From Lentisphaerae bacterium ADurb.BinA184 (GTDB lineage: Bacteria; Verrucomicrobiota; Lentisphaeria; Oligosphaerales; MVZH01), in contig MVZH01000009.1 in the NCBI GenBank assembly GCA_002068325.1, positions 1 to 44,557 on the forward strand: 44,557 nucleotides of DNA, read 5' to 3'. Numbering within the stretch: the first letter of the stretch is position 1; every line of letters starts with the position of its first letter. Positions 18,643-26,108 of this stretch are shown piece after piece. The position numbers and the translations under genes were made by a program. The notes below the pieces were generated by a model, which made no database searches, was not told the DNA's origin, and worked only from the letters and a program-made list of their open reading frames with translations.

Positions 18643-19639
18643 GCTTGCCTCTCCGGAACGGACGCCGCGGATCGAGAAGGATCAGTTGGGCGGCGGCCGG
18701 TTCGTCTGCCGGGTACTGTGCGGGGGCAGGCGTTGGCGGCTCGTAGTTGAGCCAGAGCGACTCCGTACGCTCCCCCTTCGAGGAGTTGCAGAGGCGGGCG
18801 GCGGCGTCAACCCGATGCCAGCCGTCATACAGGCGGTCCATGAGGGGGCAGCGGTACCCCGACAGGGCGACCAGCCCTCGTGCCGCCCGCAAGGCGGAGG
18901 CCAGCTCAGCGTGCTCCTCGTCCGTCATCTCGAAACCGTAGGCCTTGGCGTCTCCCCGTGCCTCGTGGGGGTATGGCGGGTCGCAGTAGAAGAGCGTCTC
19001 AGGCGAATCGTACCGGCGGATGATCTCGATCGCGGGCACGTTCTCGATCTGCACCCGTTGCAGGCGCTGGACGATGGCGGGGAGACCTTCGACACTTCCC
19101 AGCCAGCGCGAGACCGCCCCCGCCATCCCCGCGCGCGAGGTCAGCACACAGTGCGCCCACCGTCCCTCGGAACTCGTCTGGGCCAGGCCCGTACGGGTCT
19201 GCCGGGCTCTGACAAAGAAGCGTCGCGCCCTCTCCATCGCCGTCAGGCCAGGCGTCGGCGAGCAGGCCCGCACCAGCTCCTCGCGCGAGAAGGGGGTAAG
19301 GCTGATCAGGCGGATCAACTCCTCCCCGTGCTCGCGCAGGCAGGCGAAGAAATTCGTCACCTCCGAATCGAGGTCGTTGTAGGTCTCCACCGGCGCCGGG
19401 GGGCGGTTGATCAGGACGGCGGCGGATCCGCCGAACGGCTCGCAGTAGTGGGTGATGTCTATGGGCAGGAGGGGAAGGATGAAGTCAAGGTGGGAGAACT
19501 TGCCACCGTAGTATCCGAACGCGATCATCTTCTCGCGCCGTGACTGGGCCCGCGGCACCAGGCGACGACGGTTGAAGGCCGCTGCCGGCCCAGGCCCGAC
19601 GGCGGCTGAGGCGGACTTCGCGTTGCTCGCGGAACTCAT
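18623..19639 (-). CDS. D12-class (Dam-type) DNA adenine-N6 methyltransferase
   Basis: This is the partner of the SacI-family nuclease. The 338-residue protein has the layout of D12-class methylases. The AdoMet-binding motif YYGGKF (43-48) and EPFGGSAAVL (67-76) come first, then a variable recognition region, then catalytic DPPY (220-223) and a C-terminal LSGYRCPLMD block. It transfers a methyl group to N6 of adenine within the recognition site. The start at 19639 is chosen for its GGAG site; about 37 residues of Ala/Arg-rich sequence precede the first motif, so a start at 19528 is also possible. The gene lies just downstream of recA and overlaps the nuclease by 20 bases, so the three may be co-transcribed. 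Confidence 0.9.
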   Translation of the reverse strand: MSSASNAKSASAAVGPGPAAAFNRRRLVPRAQSRREKMIAFGYYGGKFSHLDFILPLLPIDITHYCEPFGGSAAVLINRPPAPVETYNDLDSEVTNFFACLREHGEELIRLISLTPFSREELVRACSPTPGLTAMERARRFFVRARQTRTGLAQTSSEGRWAHCVLTSRAGMAGAVSRWLGSVEGLPAIVQRLQRVQIENVPAIEIIRRYDSPETLFYCDPPYPHEARGDAKAYGFEMTDEEHAELASALRAARGLVALSGYRCPLMDRLYDGWHRVDAAARLCNSSKGERTESLWLNYEPPTPAPAQYPADEPAAAQLILLDPRRPFRRGKHAAIRP

Positions 19640-19808
19640 CGGTGCTCCATGCTCGACCTTGGCCGGGACTCCGGCGCCCGCCGGTAACGGCTGCGGGAAT
19701 GTAAGGGCAAAGCCTCCCCGCGCAAGGGCGGGCAGGAGGTGCCATGACGCCCCCCAAGGCGGCGGCCGCAACCGCCGGCGTGCCCGTCTCTCCGCCGTCC
19801 CTGTCCGT

Positions 19809-20894
19809 CTATTCCCCCTCCTCCCCGCCCCCCTCGGCGGCGGCGGCGGCCTTGCCCGACCCTGGGATGAAGGTGCCCTCGGCGAGGCGCTCGCGGATCT
19901 TGGCCAGCAGGCGCTGTTCGAGGTCGGGGTTCTCCTTGATCGCGGCCTTGGTCTGTTCGCGGCCCTGGCCGATCTGCTCGTCGCCCAGCGAGAACCACGA
20001 GCCGCGCTTTTCGAGCAGCTTCATGTCCAGCGCCACATCGAGGATCGAGCCGGCCCGCGAGATGCCCTCCGCGTACATGATGTCGAACTCGGCCTCGCGG
20101 AACGGCGCGGCCAGCTTGTTCTTGACCACCTTGACCTTGACGCGGCTGCCCGTGGCCTCGCCGTTGTTGGCCTTGATCGTCGCCACCTTGCGGATCTCCA
20201 GGCGGATCGAGGCATAGAACTTCAGGGCGCGCCCGCCGGGGGTGGTCTCCGGATTGCCGAACATGATGCCGATCTTCTCGCGGATCTGGTTGGTGAAGAT
20301 CACCGAGGCCCGGCTCCTGTTGATGATGCCGGTCAGTTTCCGCAGCGCCTGCGACATCAGGCGGGCCTGCAGCCCGACGTGCGAGTCGCCCATCTGCCCC
20401 TCGATCTCGGCCCGTGGCACCAGAGCCGCCACCGAGTCAATGACCAGCACGTCCACCGCATTGCTGCGCACCAGGGTGTCCACGATGTTCAGCGCGTCCT
20501 CGCCGCAGTCGGGCTGGGAGACCAGGAGGTCGGCGGTGTTGACGCCGATCAGCCGCGCGTACTGCGGGTCGAGCGCGTGCTCGGTGTCGATGAAGGCGCA
20601 GACCCCCCCCGCCTTCTGGGCGTTGGCGATGATGTGCAGGCAGACGGTGGTCTTGCCCGACGACTCGGGGCCGTAAATCTCACAGACGCGGCCGCGCGGC
20701 ACGCCGCCGATGCCCATGGCGATGTCCAGCGACAGCGCGCCGGTGCTGATCGCGGGCACGTTCTCGTGCTGGGTGTCGCCCAGCCGCATGATGGCGCCGC
20801 GGCCGAACTCCTTTTCGATCTGGCTGACCGCCAGCTGCAGGTTGCGCTCGCGCGGATCGGCGCCCTTGCTGTCCTTGGACTTGGTCTCGGCCAT
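19809..20894 (-). CDS. recA: Recombinase RecA
   Basis: RecA forms filaments on single-stranded DNA, drives strand exchange in homologous recombination and triggers LexA cleavage. The 361-residue protein is typical in length. The Walker A box GPESSGKT is at residues 75-82. Other RecA signatures are [13 protein letters not shown], the Walker B strand [12 protein letters not shown], the loop-2 TNQIREKIG...[17 protein letters not shown], and the acidic C-terminal tail ending EGGGEEGE. The ATG at 20894 has an AGAGGAG site eight bases away; the frame is open further upstream but overlaps cinA and is not coding. It follows cinA by 149 bases, the well-known cinA-recA arrangement. No LexA box was found upstream. 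Confidence 0.97.
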   Translation of the reverse strand: MAETKSKDSKGADPRERNLQLAVSQIEKEFGRGAIMRLGDTQHENVPAISTGALSLDIAMGIGGVPRGRVCEIYGPESSGKTTVCLHIIANAQKAGGVCAFIDTEHALDPQYARLIGVNTADLLVSQPDCGEDALNIVDTLVRSNAVDVLVIDSVAALVPRAEIEGQMGDSHVGLQARLMSQALRKLTGIINRSRASVIFTNQIREKIGIMFGNPETTPGGRALKFYASIRLEIRKVATIKANNGEATGSRVKVKVVKNKLAAPFREAEFDIMYAEGISRAGSILDVALDMKLLEKRGSWFSLGDEQIGQGREQTKAAIKENPDLEQRLLAKIRERLAEGTFIPGSGKAAAAAEGGGEEGE

Positions 20895-21043
20895 GGCATC
20901 GTCTCCTCTGGTGGTGGGTGGCGGACGGACCCTGGGCAGGGTCGAGAGGGCATTTCCGGTTTGAGCCGTCTGCGGGATCTCCGCCGGCGCCTCTGTCTGT
21001 GCGGAAGGCTTGGGGGGCGAAAGCCCTTCCTGGGCAACCATCC

Positions 21044-22312
21044 TTATCCGGCCGGCGTCGCGGCTGCCGGCTCCGCGCCGTCGGACTCCTGCAGGGCGTT
21101 GCGCAAGAGGATCAGCGAGGTGGCGACCGCGCGGTCGCGCACCGTGCCCCGGTTGCCGGGGAACTGCCGGCAGTGAACCTCGCGCCGGTCGCGCACCCCG
21201 ATGGCCATGTAGACGAGCCCGACCGGTTTTTCGGGCGTCGCACCGCCTGGTCCGGCGATTCCGGTGACCGCGATGGCGGCCTCGACGCCGGTGCGCCCCA
21301 TGAGTCCGTCCAGCATCTCGCGGGCGGTCTCGGGGCTGACGGCGCCGTGCGCGGCCAGGGTCTGCGGCCGCACGCCGAGCTGGGCCGTCTTCCAGTCGTT
21401 GGCGTAGCACACGATGCCGCCGGCGAAGAACTCCGAGCTGCCGGCCTCGGCGGTGATGGCTTCGGCGATGCCGCCGCCGGTGCAGGACTCGGCCGTCGCC
21501 AGGCGCCAGCCGCGCCCGCGCAGCCGCCGGCCGATTGAGGCGACGACGCTGGCCTCGCCCGCGTCCAGCGCCGCCGGCCCGAACTCGGCGCGCAGGGCCT
21601 CCAGCGCCGCGTCCAGCGCCGCCGCCCGGTCGGGGGAGGCCGAGAGCCGCACGTCCACCGACAGCGGCCGTGCGCAGTAGGCCTTGGTCAGGCCGGAGAC
21701 CCCGGCCAGGGCGCGGTCCACCCGTTCCTCGACGATGGACTCGGGCACGCCGACCACCCGCAGGCCGCGCCGGGCCACATCGGGCGGCGCCAGGGCGCGC
21801 AGGCGCGGCAGGACATCATCGAGGAACATCGGGCCGAACTCGCGCGGCGGCCCCGGCAGCATGACCACCACGTGCCCGCCGTCGGCGCTCGGGCACCACA
21901 GGCCGGGCGCGGTGCCGTTGCGGTTGACGATGGCGGTGGCGCGCTCCGGCACCTGGGCCTGGACGTGCAGGGCCTCGCAGCGCAGCGGCACGTTGCGCCG
22001 CCGCAGGTACTCCTCGATGTGCCGGTAGATGGCAGCATCGAAGTGCAGCGGTGCGTCGAGCACCTCGGCGACCGCCGGGCGGGTGAGGTCGTCGCAGGTC
22101 GGCCCCAGGCCGCCGACGGTGACCACCACGTCCGCCTGGGCGAGTCCGGCCCGCACCGTGTCGCGGATCACCCCCAGTTCGTCGGGGATGCAGACTTCGC
22201 ACGCCACCGTGTAGCCGCAGCCGTCGAGGGCCTCGGCCATCAGGGCGAGGTTGGTGTTGACCGTGTGCCCGGTCAGCAGTTCGGTTCCGATGCAGATTGC
22301 CTGGATTCTCAC
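21044..22312 (-). CDS. cinA: CinA family protein (nicotinamide-nucleotide amidase)
   Basis: The 422-residue protein has both CinA domains. The N-terminal molybdopterin-binding-like (COG1058) domain runs from [20 protein letters not shown] through [19 protein letters not shown]. The C-terminal amidase domain contains [17 protein letters not shown], the serine/threonine-rich active loop of NMN deamidase, and [10 protein letters not shown]. CinA recycles NAD breakdown products and is classically linked to recA and competence. A GTG at 22312 is taken as the start because it aligns with the usual family N-terminus (about two residues before the first strand). An upstream GTG at 22384 would add 24 residues with no ribosome site. 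An AT-rich stretch at 22386-22413 upstream is the likely promoter zone. Confidence 0.93.
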   Translation of the reverse strand: MRIQAICIGTELLTGHTVNTNLALMAEALDGCGYTVACEVCIPDELGVIRDTVRAGLAQADVVVTVGGLGPTCDDLTRPAVAEVLDAPLHFDAAIYRHIEEYLRRRNVPLRCEALHVQAQVPERATAIVNRNGTAPGLWCPSADGGHVVVMLPGPPREFGPMFLDDVLPRLRALAPPDVARRGLRVVGVPESIVEERVDRALAGVSGLTKAYCARPLSVDVRLSASPDRAAALDAALEALRAEFGPAALDAGEASVVASIGRRLRGRGWRLATAESCTGGGIAEAITAEAGSSEFFAGGIVCYANDWKTAQLGVRPQTLAAHGAVSPETAREMLDGLMGRTGVEAAIAVTGIAGPGGATPEKPVGLVYMAIGVRDRREVHCRQFPGNRGTVRDRAVATSLILLRNALQESDGAEPAAATPAG

Positions 22313-22467
22313 GGGGGTGCCCTGCCGTCCCCGCCGCTCGATGCCCGGCCGGGAACACCGGGCAATATGGCGGCCGACCGGCACGATTCAAGTAAGTATT
22401 AGTGAAAAAGTGTACTTCCTCGGGCCGTCCCCTCGCGCGGGGGGTGCGGCTCGAGCTAGTTCATTAA

Positions 22468-22716
22468 GAGGCGCCTGCAACCCCCGCAGACGACAACGGC
22501 CTCGTGCGATGGAGGGCGGACCTCCGCCTGCCTGCCGTGACGTGCGCGGCGTAGGCAAGTGTCCGCCAGGTCATATCCGAAGACCCGGTCTGCCGCGGCG
22601 TAACCCGGACGACACGGAGGTCGTCCCTCCAGCCCGGCAGACACCCGTCCGTGTCGGCGCCGATGGAGGGCCGGGCTCCGTCCAGGCCACTCATGCCAAG
22701 GTTCTGCAAGCGGCTC
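22468..22716. mobile_element. MITE-like element, copy B, with insertion in a hairpin loop
   Basis: The ends are GAGGCGCCTGCAACCCCC and AGGTTCTGCAAGCGGCTC, matching the family at 6573 and 28014. The right hairpin GGACGAC-ACGGAG-GTCGTCC (22607-22626) is intact. The left hairpin is interrupted: about 33 extra bases sit inside its CTCCGT loop, while the stem halves GGCGGAC and GTCCGCC remain. The rest of the 22313-22898 gap shows nothing else recognisable. Confidence 0.72.
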
Positions 22717-22898
22717 GCAACCGAGAAGGCTCGAAGACTCAAAGCCCTCCAACCGGCTGCCGCCTGACCGGCCACGGAACGCCATCCGCCCAGCGGACAG
22801 GCGGCGTTCCGAACCGTGGCAAGGCGTGCGGATCCCGCACAAACGACGCGGCGACAACACGTTCTGAACTCGCGAGTCGTCGCGGCGAGGCCGGGCGG

Positions 22899-23834
22899 TC
22901 AGGCGCGGCGGCGCAGGGCGAGCAACCCGGCCAGGCCCACCAGCGCGATCGAGGCGGGTTCGGGCACCGTCGTCGCCGCCACGAAGTTGTCCCACACCTC
23001 GGCGTCGGTCAACGCCCCGCTGTAGTAGCGGGTCATGCTGTAGCCCATGTTGCGCAGCTCGCGGCCGTTGGCGCCCGCCTGGCCCCAGATCTCGCCGAAG
23101 GCGTGGTACTCGACGGCGGGGGCGGTGGTCAGCGAGAGGGTCATGGCCGGCTGCAGAACCCCGTTGACGTAGTGCCGGACTTCGTTGTTGGCGGCGTCGT
23201 GAACCTTGACGAAGTGGAACCACTCGCCGACGGGGATGATGCCGGTGATGTCCGTCCCCACGTAGCGCAGGCCCTGGGGGCCGCCGGCCTGGTCATCCAC
23301 GAAGGTGCGCGAGCGCAGGGGCGTGGCGACGCCGCCGTCCATGTAGAGGAAAGTGTTGTCGTTGCCGCCGTGGGTTGTGCCCATGCAGGAGTTCTCGTAG
23401 GCCTGGTACTTGTCGGCGTTGGTGGCGCCGGTGTCGAGTTTGAAGATGCCTTCGTAGGTGTAGCCGGTGACGCTGCCCAGGTTGTAGGGTGTGAAGTCGC
23501 CGCCGGCGATGATGCCGAACAGCTGGAAGTCGAGGTACGCGCGGTCCATGGACTTCTTCGGGGTGGCGCCTTCGGGGAGCGTCGCGCCGTTGCCCACGTA
23601 GACCGGGGCGCCGAAGTCGGCCGTGGTCACCGTGATGCCGTGGTTGGTGTAGTTGACCGGATAGCCGTCATCGGGCACGAGGCTGGCGCCGCTGTTGCCG
23701 GAGATGTCGCGCAGCACGGTGCCGTTCCACGAGGCCGGGTCATTCACGTCGTAGTACCGGATCAGGGTGGCGGCGCGGGCCTGGAGGGCGGCGGCGGCGA
23801 GGACGGCGGCGGCGAGGACGAGCATCTTCTTCAT
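22899..23834 (-). CDS. PEP-CTERM exported protein, LamG/jelly-roll type
   Basis: This 311-residue preprotein begins with a signal peptide (MKKMLVLAAAVLAAAALQAR, then AATLIRYYD). The body resembles a concanavalin-like LamG jelly roll. YTYEGIFKLDTG, WFHFVKVHDAANNEVRHYVN, GVLQPAM and YYSGALTDAEVWDNF match the strand order and the closing helix of that fold. The C-terminus TTVPEPASIALVGLAGLLAL, then RRRA, is an exosortase sorting signal. The ATG at 23834 has AAGGAG eight bases before it. A second in-frame ATG at 23912 has an equally good AAAGGAG site, adding a 26-residue Cys-containing leader before the signal peptide. It probably displays a carbohydrate-binding domain on or outside the cell. Confidence 0.87.
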   Translation of the reverse strand: MKKMLVLAAAVLAAAALQARAATLIRYYDVNDPASWNGTVLRDISGNSGASLVPDDGYPVNYTNHGITVTTADFGAPVYVGNGATLPEGATPKKSMDRAYLDFQLFGIIAGGDFTPYNLGSVTGYTYEGIFKLDTGATNADKYQAYENSCMGTTHGGNDNTFLYMDGGVATPLRSRTFVDDQAGGPQGLRYVGTDITGIIPVGEWFHFVKVHDAANNEVRHYVNGVLQPAMTLSLTTAPAVEYHAFGEIWGQAGANGRELRNMGYSMTRYYSGALTDAEVWDNFVAATTVPEPASIALVGLAGLLALRRRA

Positions 23835-23909
23835 GACGGCGACTCCTTGGTTGCAGTTGCAGCTCACACGGGCGGCAGAGGCGGCGGTGAGACGGTTGAT
23901 GCAGGCGAG

Positions 23910-23926
23910 CATGGTGGGACTCCTTT
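23910..23926 (-). promoter_or_regulatory. Alternative in-frame start with strong ribosome site
   Basis: AAAGGAG at 23920-23926 precedes an ATG at 23910-23912 that is in frame with the PEP-CTERM gene 78 bases downstream. Translation from here would place a 26-residue leader ahead of the signal peptide. Confidence 0.5.
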
Positions 23927-24060
23927 TCGGGTTGGGGGCTGCGAGGCGGGCACTCAGGGCGTGGGCAAGGGAAGACACAACGACGCTGTTCTTGCTGCGG
24001 ATTACTCTAGCCTTCCGAGGGCGGCGCCGCCACCGCGCGGGCCGTGCGGCACGGCGTCGT

Positions 24061-24441
24061 TCAGCCCTCGGTGACGACCGAGGCGCAGGCCAGATTGCGT
24101 TCGTGGCTGATGGTGACGTGGACGCGGCGCACGCCGAGACGCCCGGCGGTGACAGCCCCCTTGCCATGCAGGCACACCGCAGGCTGACCCGACGGCCAGC
24201 GCACCACCTCGATGTCGTGCCACTGACAGTCCGCCCCGATGCCCGTGCCCAGAGCCTTCGCCACCGCCTCCTTCGCGCACCAGCGCCCGGCGTAGTAGGC
24301 GGCCGCGGCCACCGCGGACTCCGGCGCCCCCCCCTGCTCGCCGGCGGTGAAGACGTGCCGCAGGAAACGCACGCCGTGGCGGGCGATCAGGTCGCCGATG
24401 CGGGCGACCTCGATGACGTCAATGCCGACTCCGAGAATCAT
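24061..24441 (-). CDS. acpS: Holo-[acyl-carrier-protein] synthase
   Basis: AcpS transfers the phosphopantetheine arm of CoA to apo-acyl carrier protein, activating it for fatty-acid synthesis. The 126-residue protein has the family's standard length and motifs. GVGIDVIEVARI near the start carries the Mg-binding aspartate; WCAKEAVAKALGTGIG is the signature helix with the catalytic Glu and Lys; VHVTISHERNLACASVV closes the fold. ATG 24441 (MILGVGID) matches the usual family start; an in-frame ATG at 24453 would add four residues and lies closer to the GAGG site than is usual. The yjbQ-like remnant lies just upstream on the same strand. Confidence 0.93.
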   Translation of the reverse strand: MILGVGIDVIEVARIGDLIARHGVRFLRHVFTAGEQGGAPESAVAAAAYYAGRWCAKEAVAKALGTGIGADCQWHDIEVVRWPSGQPAVCLHGKGAVTAGRLGVRRVHVTISHERNLACASVVTEG

Positions 24442-24489
24442 GACGCCTGTCATCCTCGACGCCGGACCGGCACGGCCGGGCCCCGCCGC

Positions 24490-24600
24490 TCAACCCCCGC
24501 TGGGCAGCAGCTGAACGGCCACCTGCCGCGAACGCGGCCCGTCGAACTCGCAGAAGTAGATCGCCTGCCAGGTACCCAGCCCCGGCATGCCGGAAATGTA
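24490..24600 (-). pseudogene. 3' remnant of a YjbQ-like (UPF0047) gene
   Basis: The minus strand ends in LGTWQAIYFCEFDGPRSR, then QVAVQLLPSGG and a stop. The GTWQxIYxCEFDGPR block is the well-conserved C-terminus of the YjbQ/UPF0047 family (about 130-140 residues, secondary thiamine-phosphate synthase activity reported). Upstream, the frame meets a TAG inside the REP palindrome at 24648-24660, and nothing resembling the rest of the family is visible on the far side of the transposase. Only about 36 of 130-odd residues survive. The simplest reading is that the RAYT/REP unit arrived here and the 5' part of the gene was lost. Confidence 0.65.
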
Positions 24601-24647
24601 CCGCCGCATCGCCCGCCGACAACCCCCACGACCGTCGCCCCAACCCA

Positions 24648-24674
24648 CCCGCTAAAGCGGGAACTCCTGGCGGG
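24648..24674 (+). repeat. REP palindrome abutting the RAYT stop codon
   Basis: CCCGCTAAAGCGGG, then AACTCCTGGCGGG, ends at the base before the transposase stop codon. The hairpin is CCCGC-TAAA-GCGGG. The same unit in the same orientation lies on the other side of the transposase at 25317, so the gene is bracketed by REPs. Confidence 0.8.
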
Positions 24675-25280
24675 TCACATCGCCGGGGCGTCCCACCCTC
24701 TTCCGTAATTCCGCACCGGGAACGCCCGCCAGTTGCGTTCCGCGACATCACGTCCGACCGCCGACAGATAAGCCGCCGCACTTGAGCAGGGCCAGTCCTG
24801 CCATCTTGTCGTGTACCCGTGATGGACGGGATTGTGGTGCACGTAATTCAGCGTCGCCCAGAAATGCCGCTCCGAGCGGATGGCACGTTCGACCGCGCGA
24901 TGCCAGCACTTGCGGCCCACCTGGCTGTCGGCAAGGTTCCAGCAGCGCGACGTGCGCCCATGGAGACGCCCCAGTTCATCGAGCAGCGCCATGACCTCAG
25001 GTGCGTGCACCAGCGCGTGGTAATGGTTGGGCAGGACACACCACGCGTACACCACCGCCGCAGACCGGCGGAACGCCTCGAGGAGGAGAGCCTCGAACTC
25101 GACCAGTCGTTCGAGGCTTGCCCCAAGGACCGGCCGATGTTCGTAGTTGGCGGCGTCGAGGTGGTAGTCTCTTGACTCGCCGCAACGGTGCGGGGGACCG
25201 TGCCAGGGCAGCCCTGAGCCCTGACGGCGCTTCAGGACTTCGGCGCGCTGCTCAGGGGGCATGTGCCGCCAGTTGTACAT
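24675..25280 (-). CDS. REP-associated tyrosine transposase (RAYT)
   Basis: This 201-residue protein is a Y1-type, IS200-like transposase of the REP-associated class. These enzymes nick and join single-stranded DNA at REP hairpins and act in the cytoplasm. The metal-binding HUH-type pair is in VLPNHYHALVH (H86, H88), and the conserved NYVHHNPVHHGY block with candidate tyrosines Y146 and Y156 follows. Length is near the usual 150-220 residues. No frameshift or early stop is seen, so it may be active. It is bracketed by REP sequences and followed, on its 5' side, by a four-unit REP-pair array. The start codon has only a weak site (GAGGCAGG). Its insertion probably destroyed a yjbQ-like gene. Confidence 0.9.
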   Translation of the reverse strand: MYNWRHMPPEQRAEVLKRRQGSGLPWHGPPHRCGESRDYHLDAANYEHRPVLGASLERLVEFEALLLEAFRRSAAVVYAWCVLPNHYHALVHAPEVMALLDELGRLHGRTSRCWNLADSQVGRKCWHRAVERAIRSERHFWATLNYVHHNPVHHGYTTRWQDWPCSSAAAYLSAVGRDVAERNWRAFPVRNYGRGWDAPAM

Positions 25281-25316
25281 GGAGTCAGGCCTGCCTCGAT
25301 GAAGGAGGTACTATAC

Positions 25317-25697
25317 CCCGCTGAAGCGGGAACTCCTGACGGGTGCTCCCCCCGGTCAGAAGTCCCGCCTTCAGGCGGTGCAGGAACAGGAGCCCCGTGA
25401 CCACCGACTTCCACTCCCCCGCTGAAGCGGGAACTCCTGACGGGTGCTCCCCCCGGTCAGAAGTCCCGCCTTCAGGCGGTGCAGGAGCAGGAACCCCGCG
25501 ACTACCGACCCCACTCCCCCGCTAAAGATGGAACTCCTGGCGGGTGCTCCCCCCGGTCAGGAGTCCCGCCTTCAGGCGGTGCAGGAGCAGGAGTCCCGCG
25601 ACTACCGACCCCACTCCCCCGCTAAAGCGGGAACTCCTGGCGGGTGCTCCCCCCGGTCAGGAGTCCCGCCTTCAGGCGGTGCAGGAGCAGGAACCCC
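25317..25697. repeat. Tandem array of four REP-pair (BIME-like) units
   Basis: The units start at 25317, 25418, 25518 and 25618, with a period of 100-101 bases; the last unit is partial. Each holds a forward palindrome (CCCGCTAAAGCGGG then AACTCCTG), a short spacer, and an inverted palindrome (CAGGAGT then CCCGCCTTCAGGCGG). This is the classic inverted REP pair. Units 1-2 carry CTGAAG and units 3-4 CTAAAG in the first hairpin; unit 3 has a damaged stem (ATGG for GCGG). It is not a CRISPR array because the whole unit, spacer included, is repeated. Confidence 0.85.
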
Positions 25698-25722
25698 AGT
25701 CGGTCAGCCCGTGGGGTGGCCT

Positions 25723-25812
25723 GTGGAGGGACGGCCTCCGTGCCGTCCAGGTCGCACCCGCCAGACCTGGCCTTTCGACAGGATCCGGCGGACACGGAGG
25801 TCCGCCCTCCAC
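25723..25812. repeat. Inverted hairpin pair of the CTCCGT-loop family
   Basis: The left hairpin is GGACGGC-CTCCGT-GCCGTCC and the right hairpin GGCGGAC-ACGGAG-GTCCGCC; the loops are reverse complements. These are the same motifs as inside the MITE-like elements, but with different stem sequences and no terminal GAGGCGCTTGCAG repeat. The 25813-26108 remainder before the next gene shows nothing recognisable. Confidence 0.65.
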
Positions 25813-26108
25813 CCACGCCCATCATGTCCCACTCGACAACCGAGCACACGCCAACTTCGGTCGCGCGCAGTTGACGGATGGCCGTCGCGGGTGTATGGTC
25901 GCACCCTCGGGTGCACAGTAAGGGTGCGGCATGTGTTGATTTGCCGCAGGCTGGCAGGATGGTCGGGCCGCCATCCACGAACGGAACGCGCCGCGCGTTC
26001 CCAACGGGAGACAGGCCACGCGGATGCGCAGACGGCGCCGGCGCGCCCGGCCCGTCGGCGGAATGCCCGCCCCCCCCTGTCGCCCCCAAACTGCGGGAGG
26101 TGACCGCC

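Noticed and set aside
20895-21410. N-terminal extension of recA reaching into cinA
   Set aside because: The recA start at 20894 has an ideal ribosome site and matches the family N-terminus; the extension overlaps cinA in another frame.
25317-25697. CRISPR-like regular repeats
   Set aside because: The whole 100-base unit is repeated, there are no unique spacers and no cas genes; the hairpins match the REP beside the RAYT.
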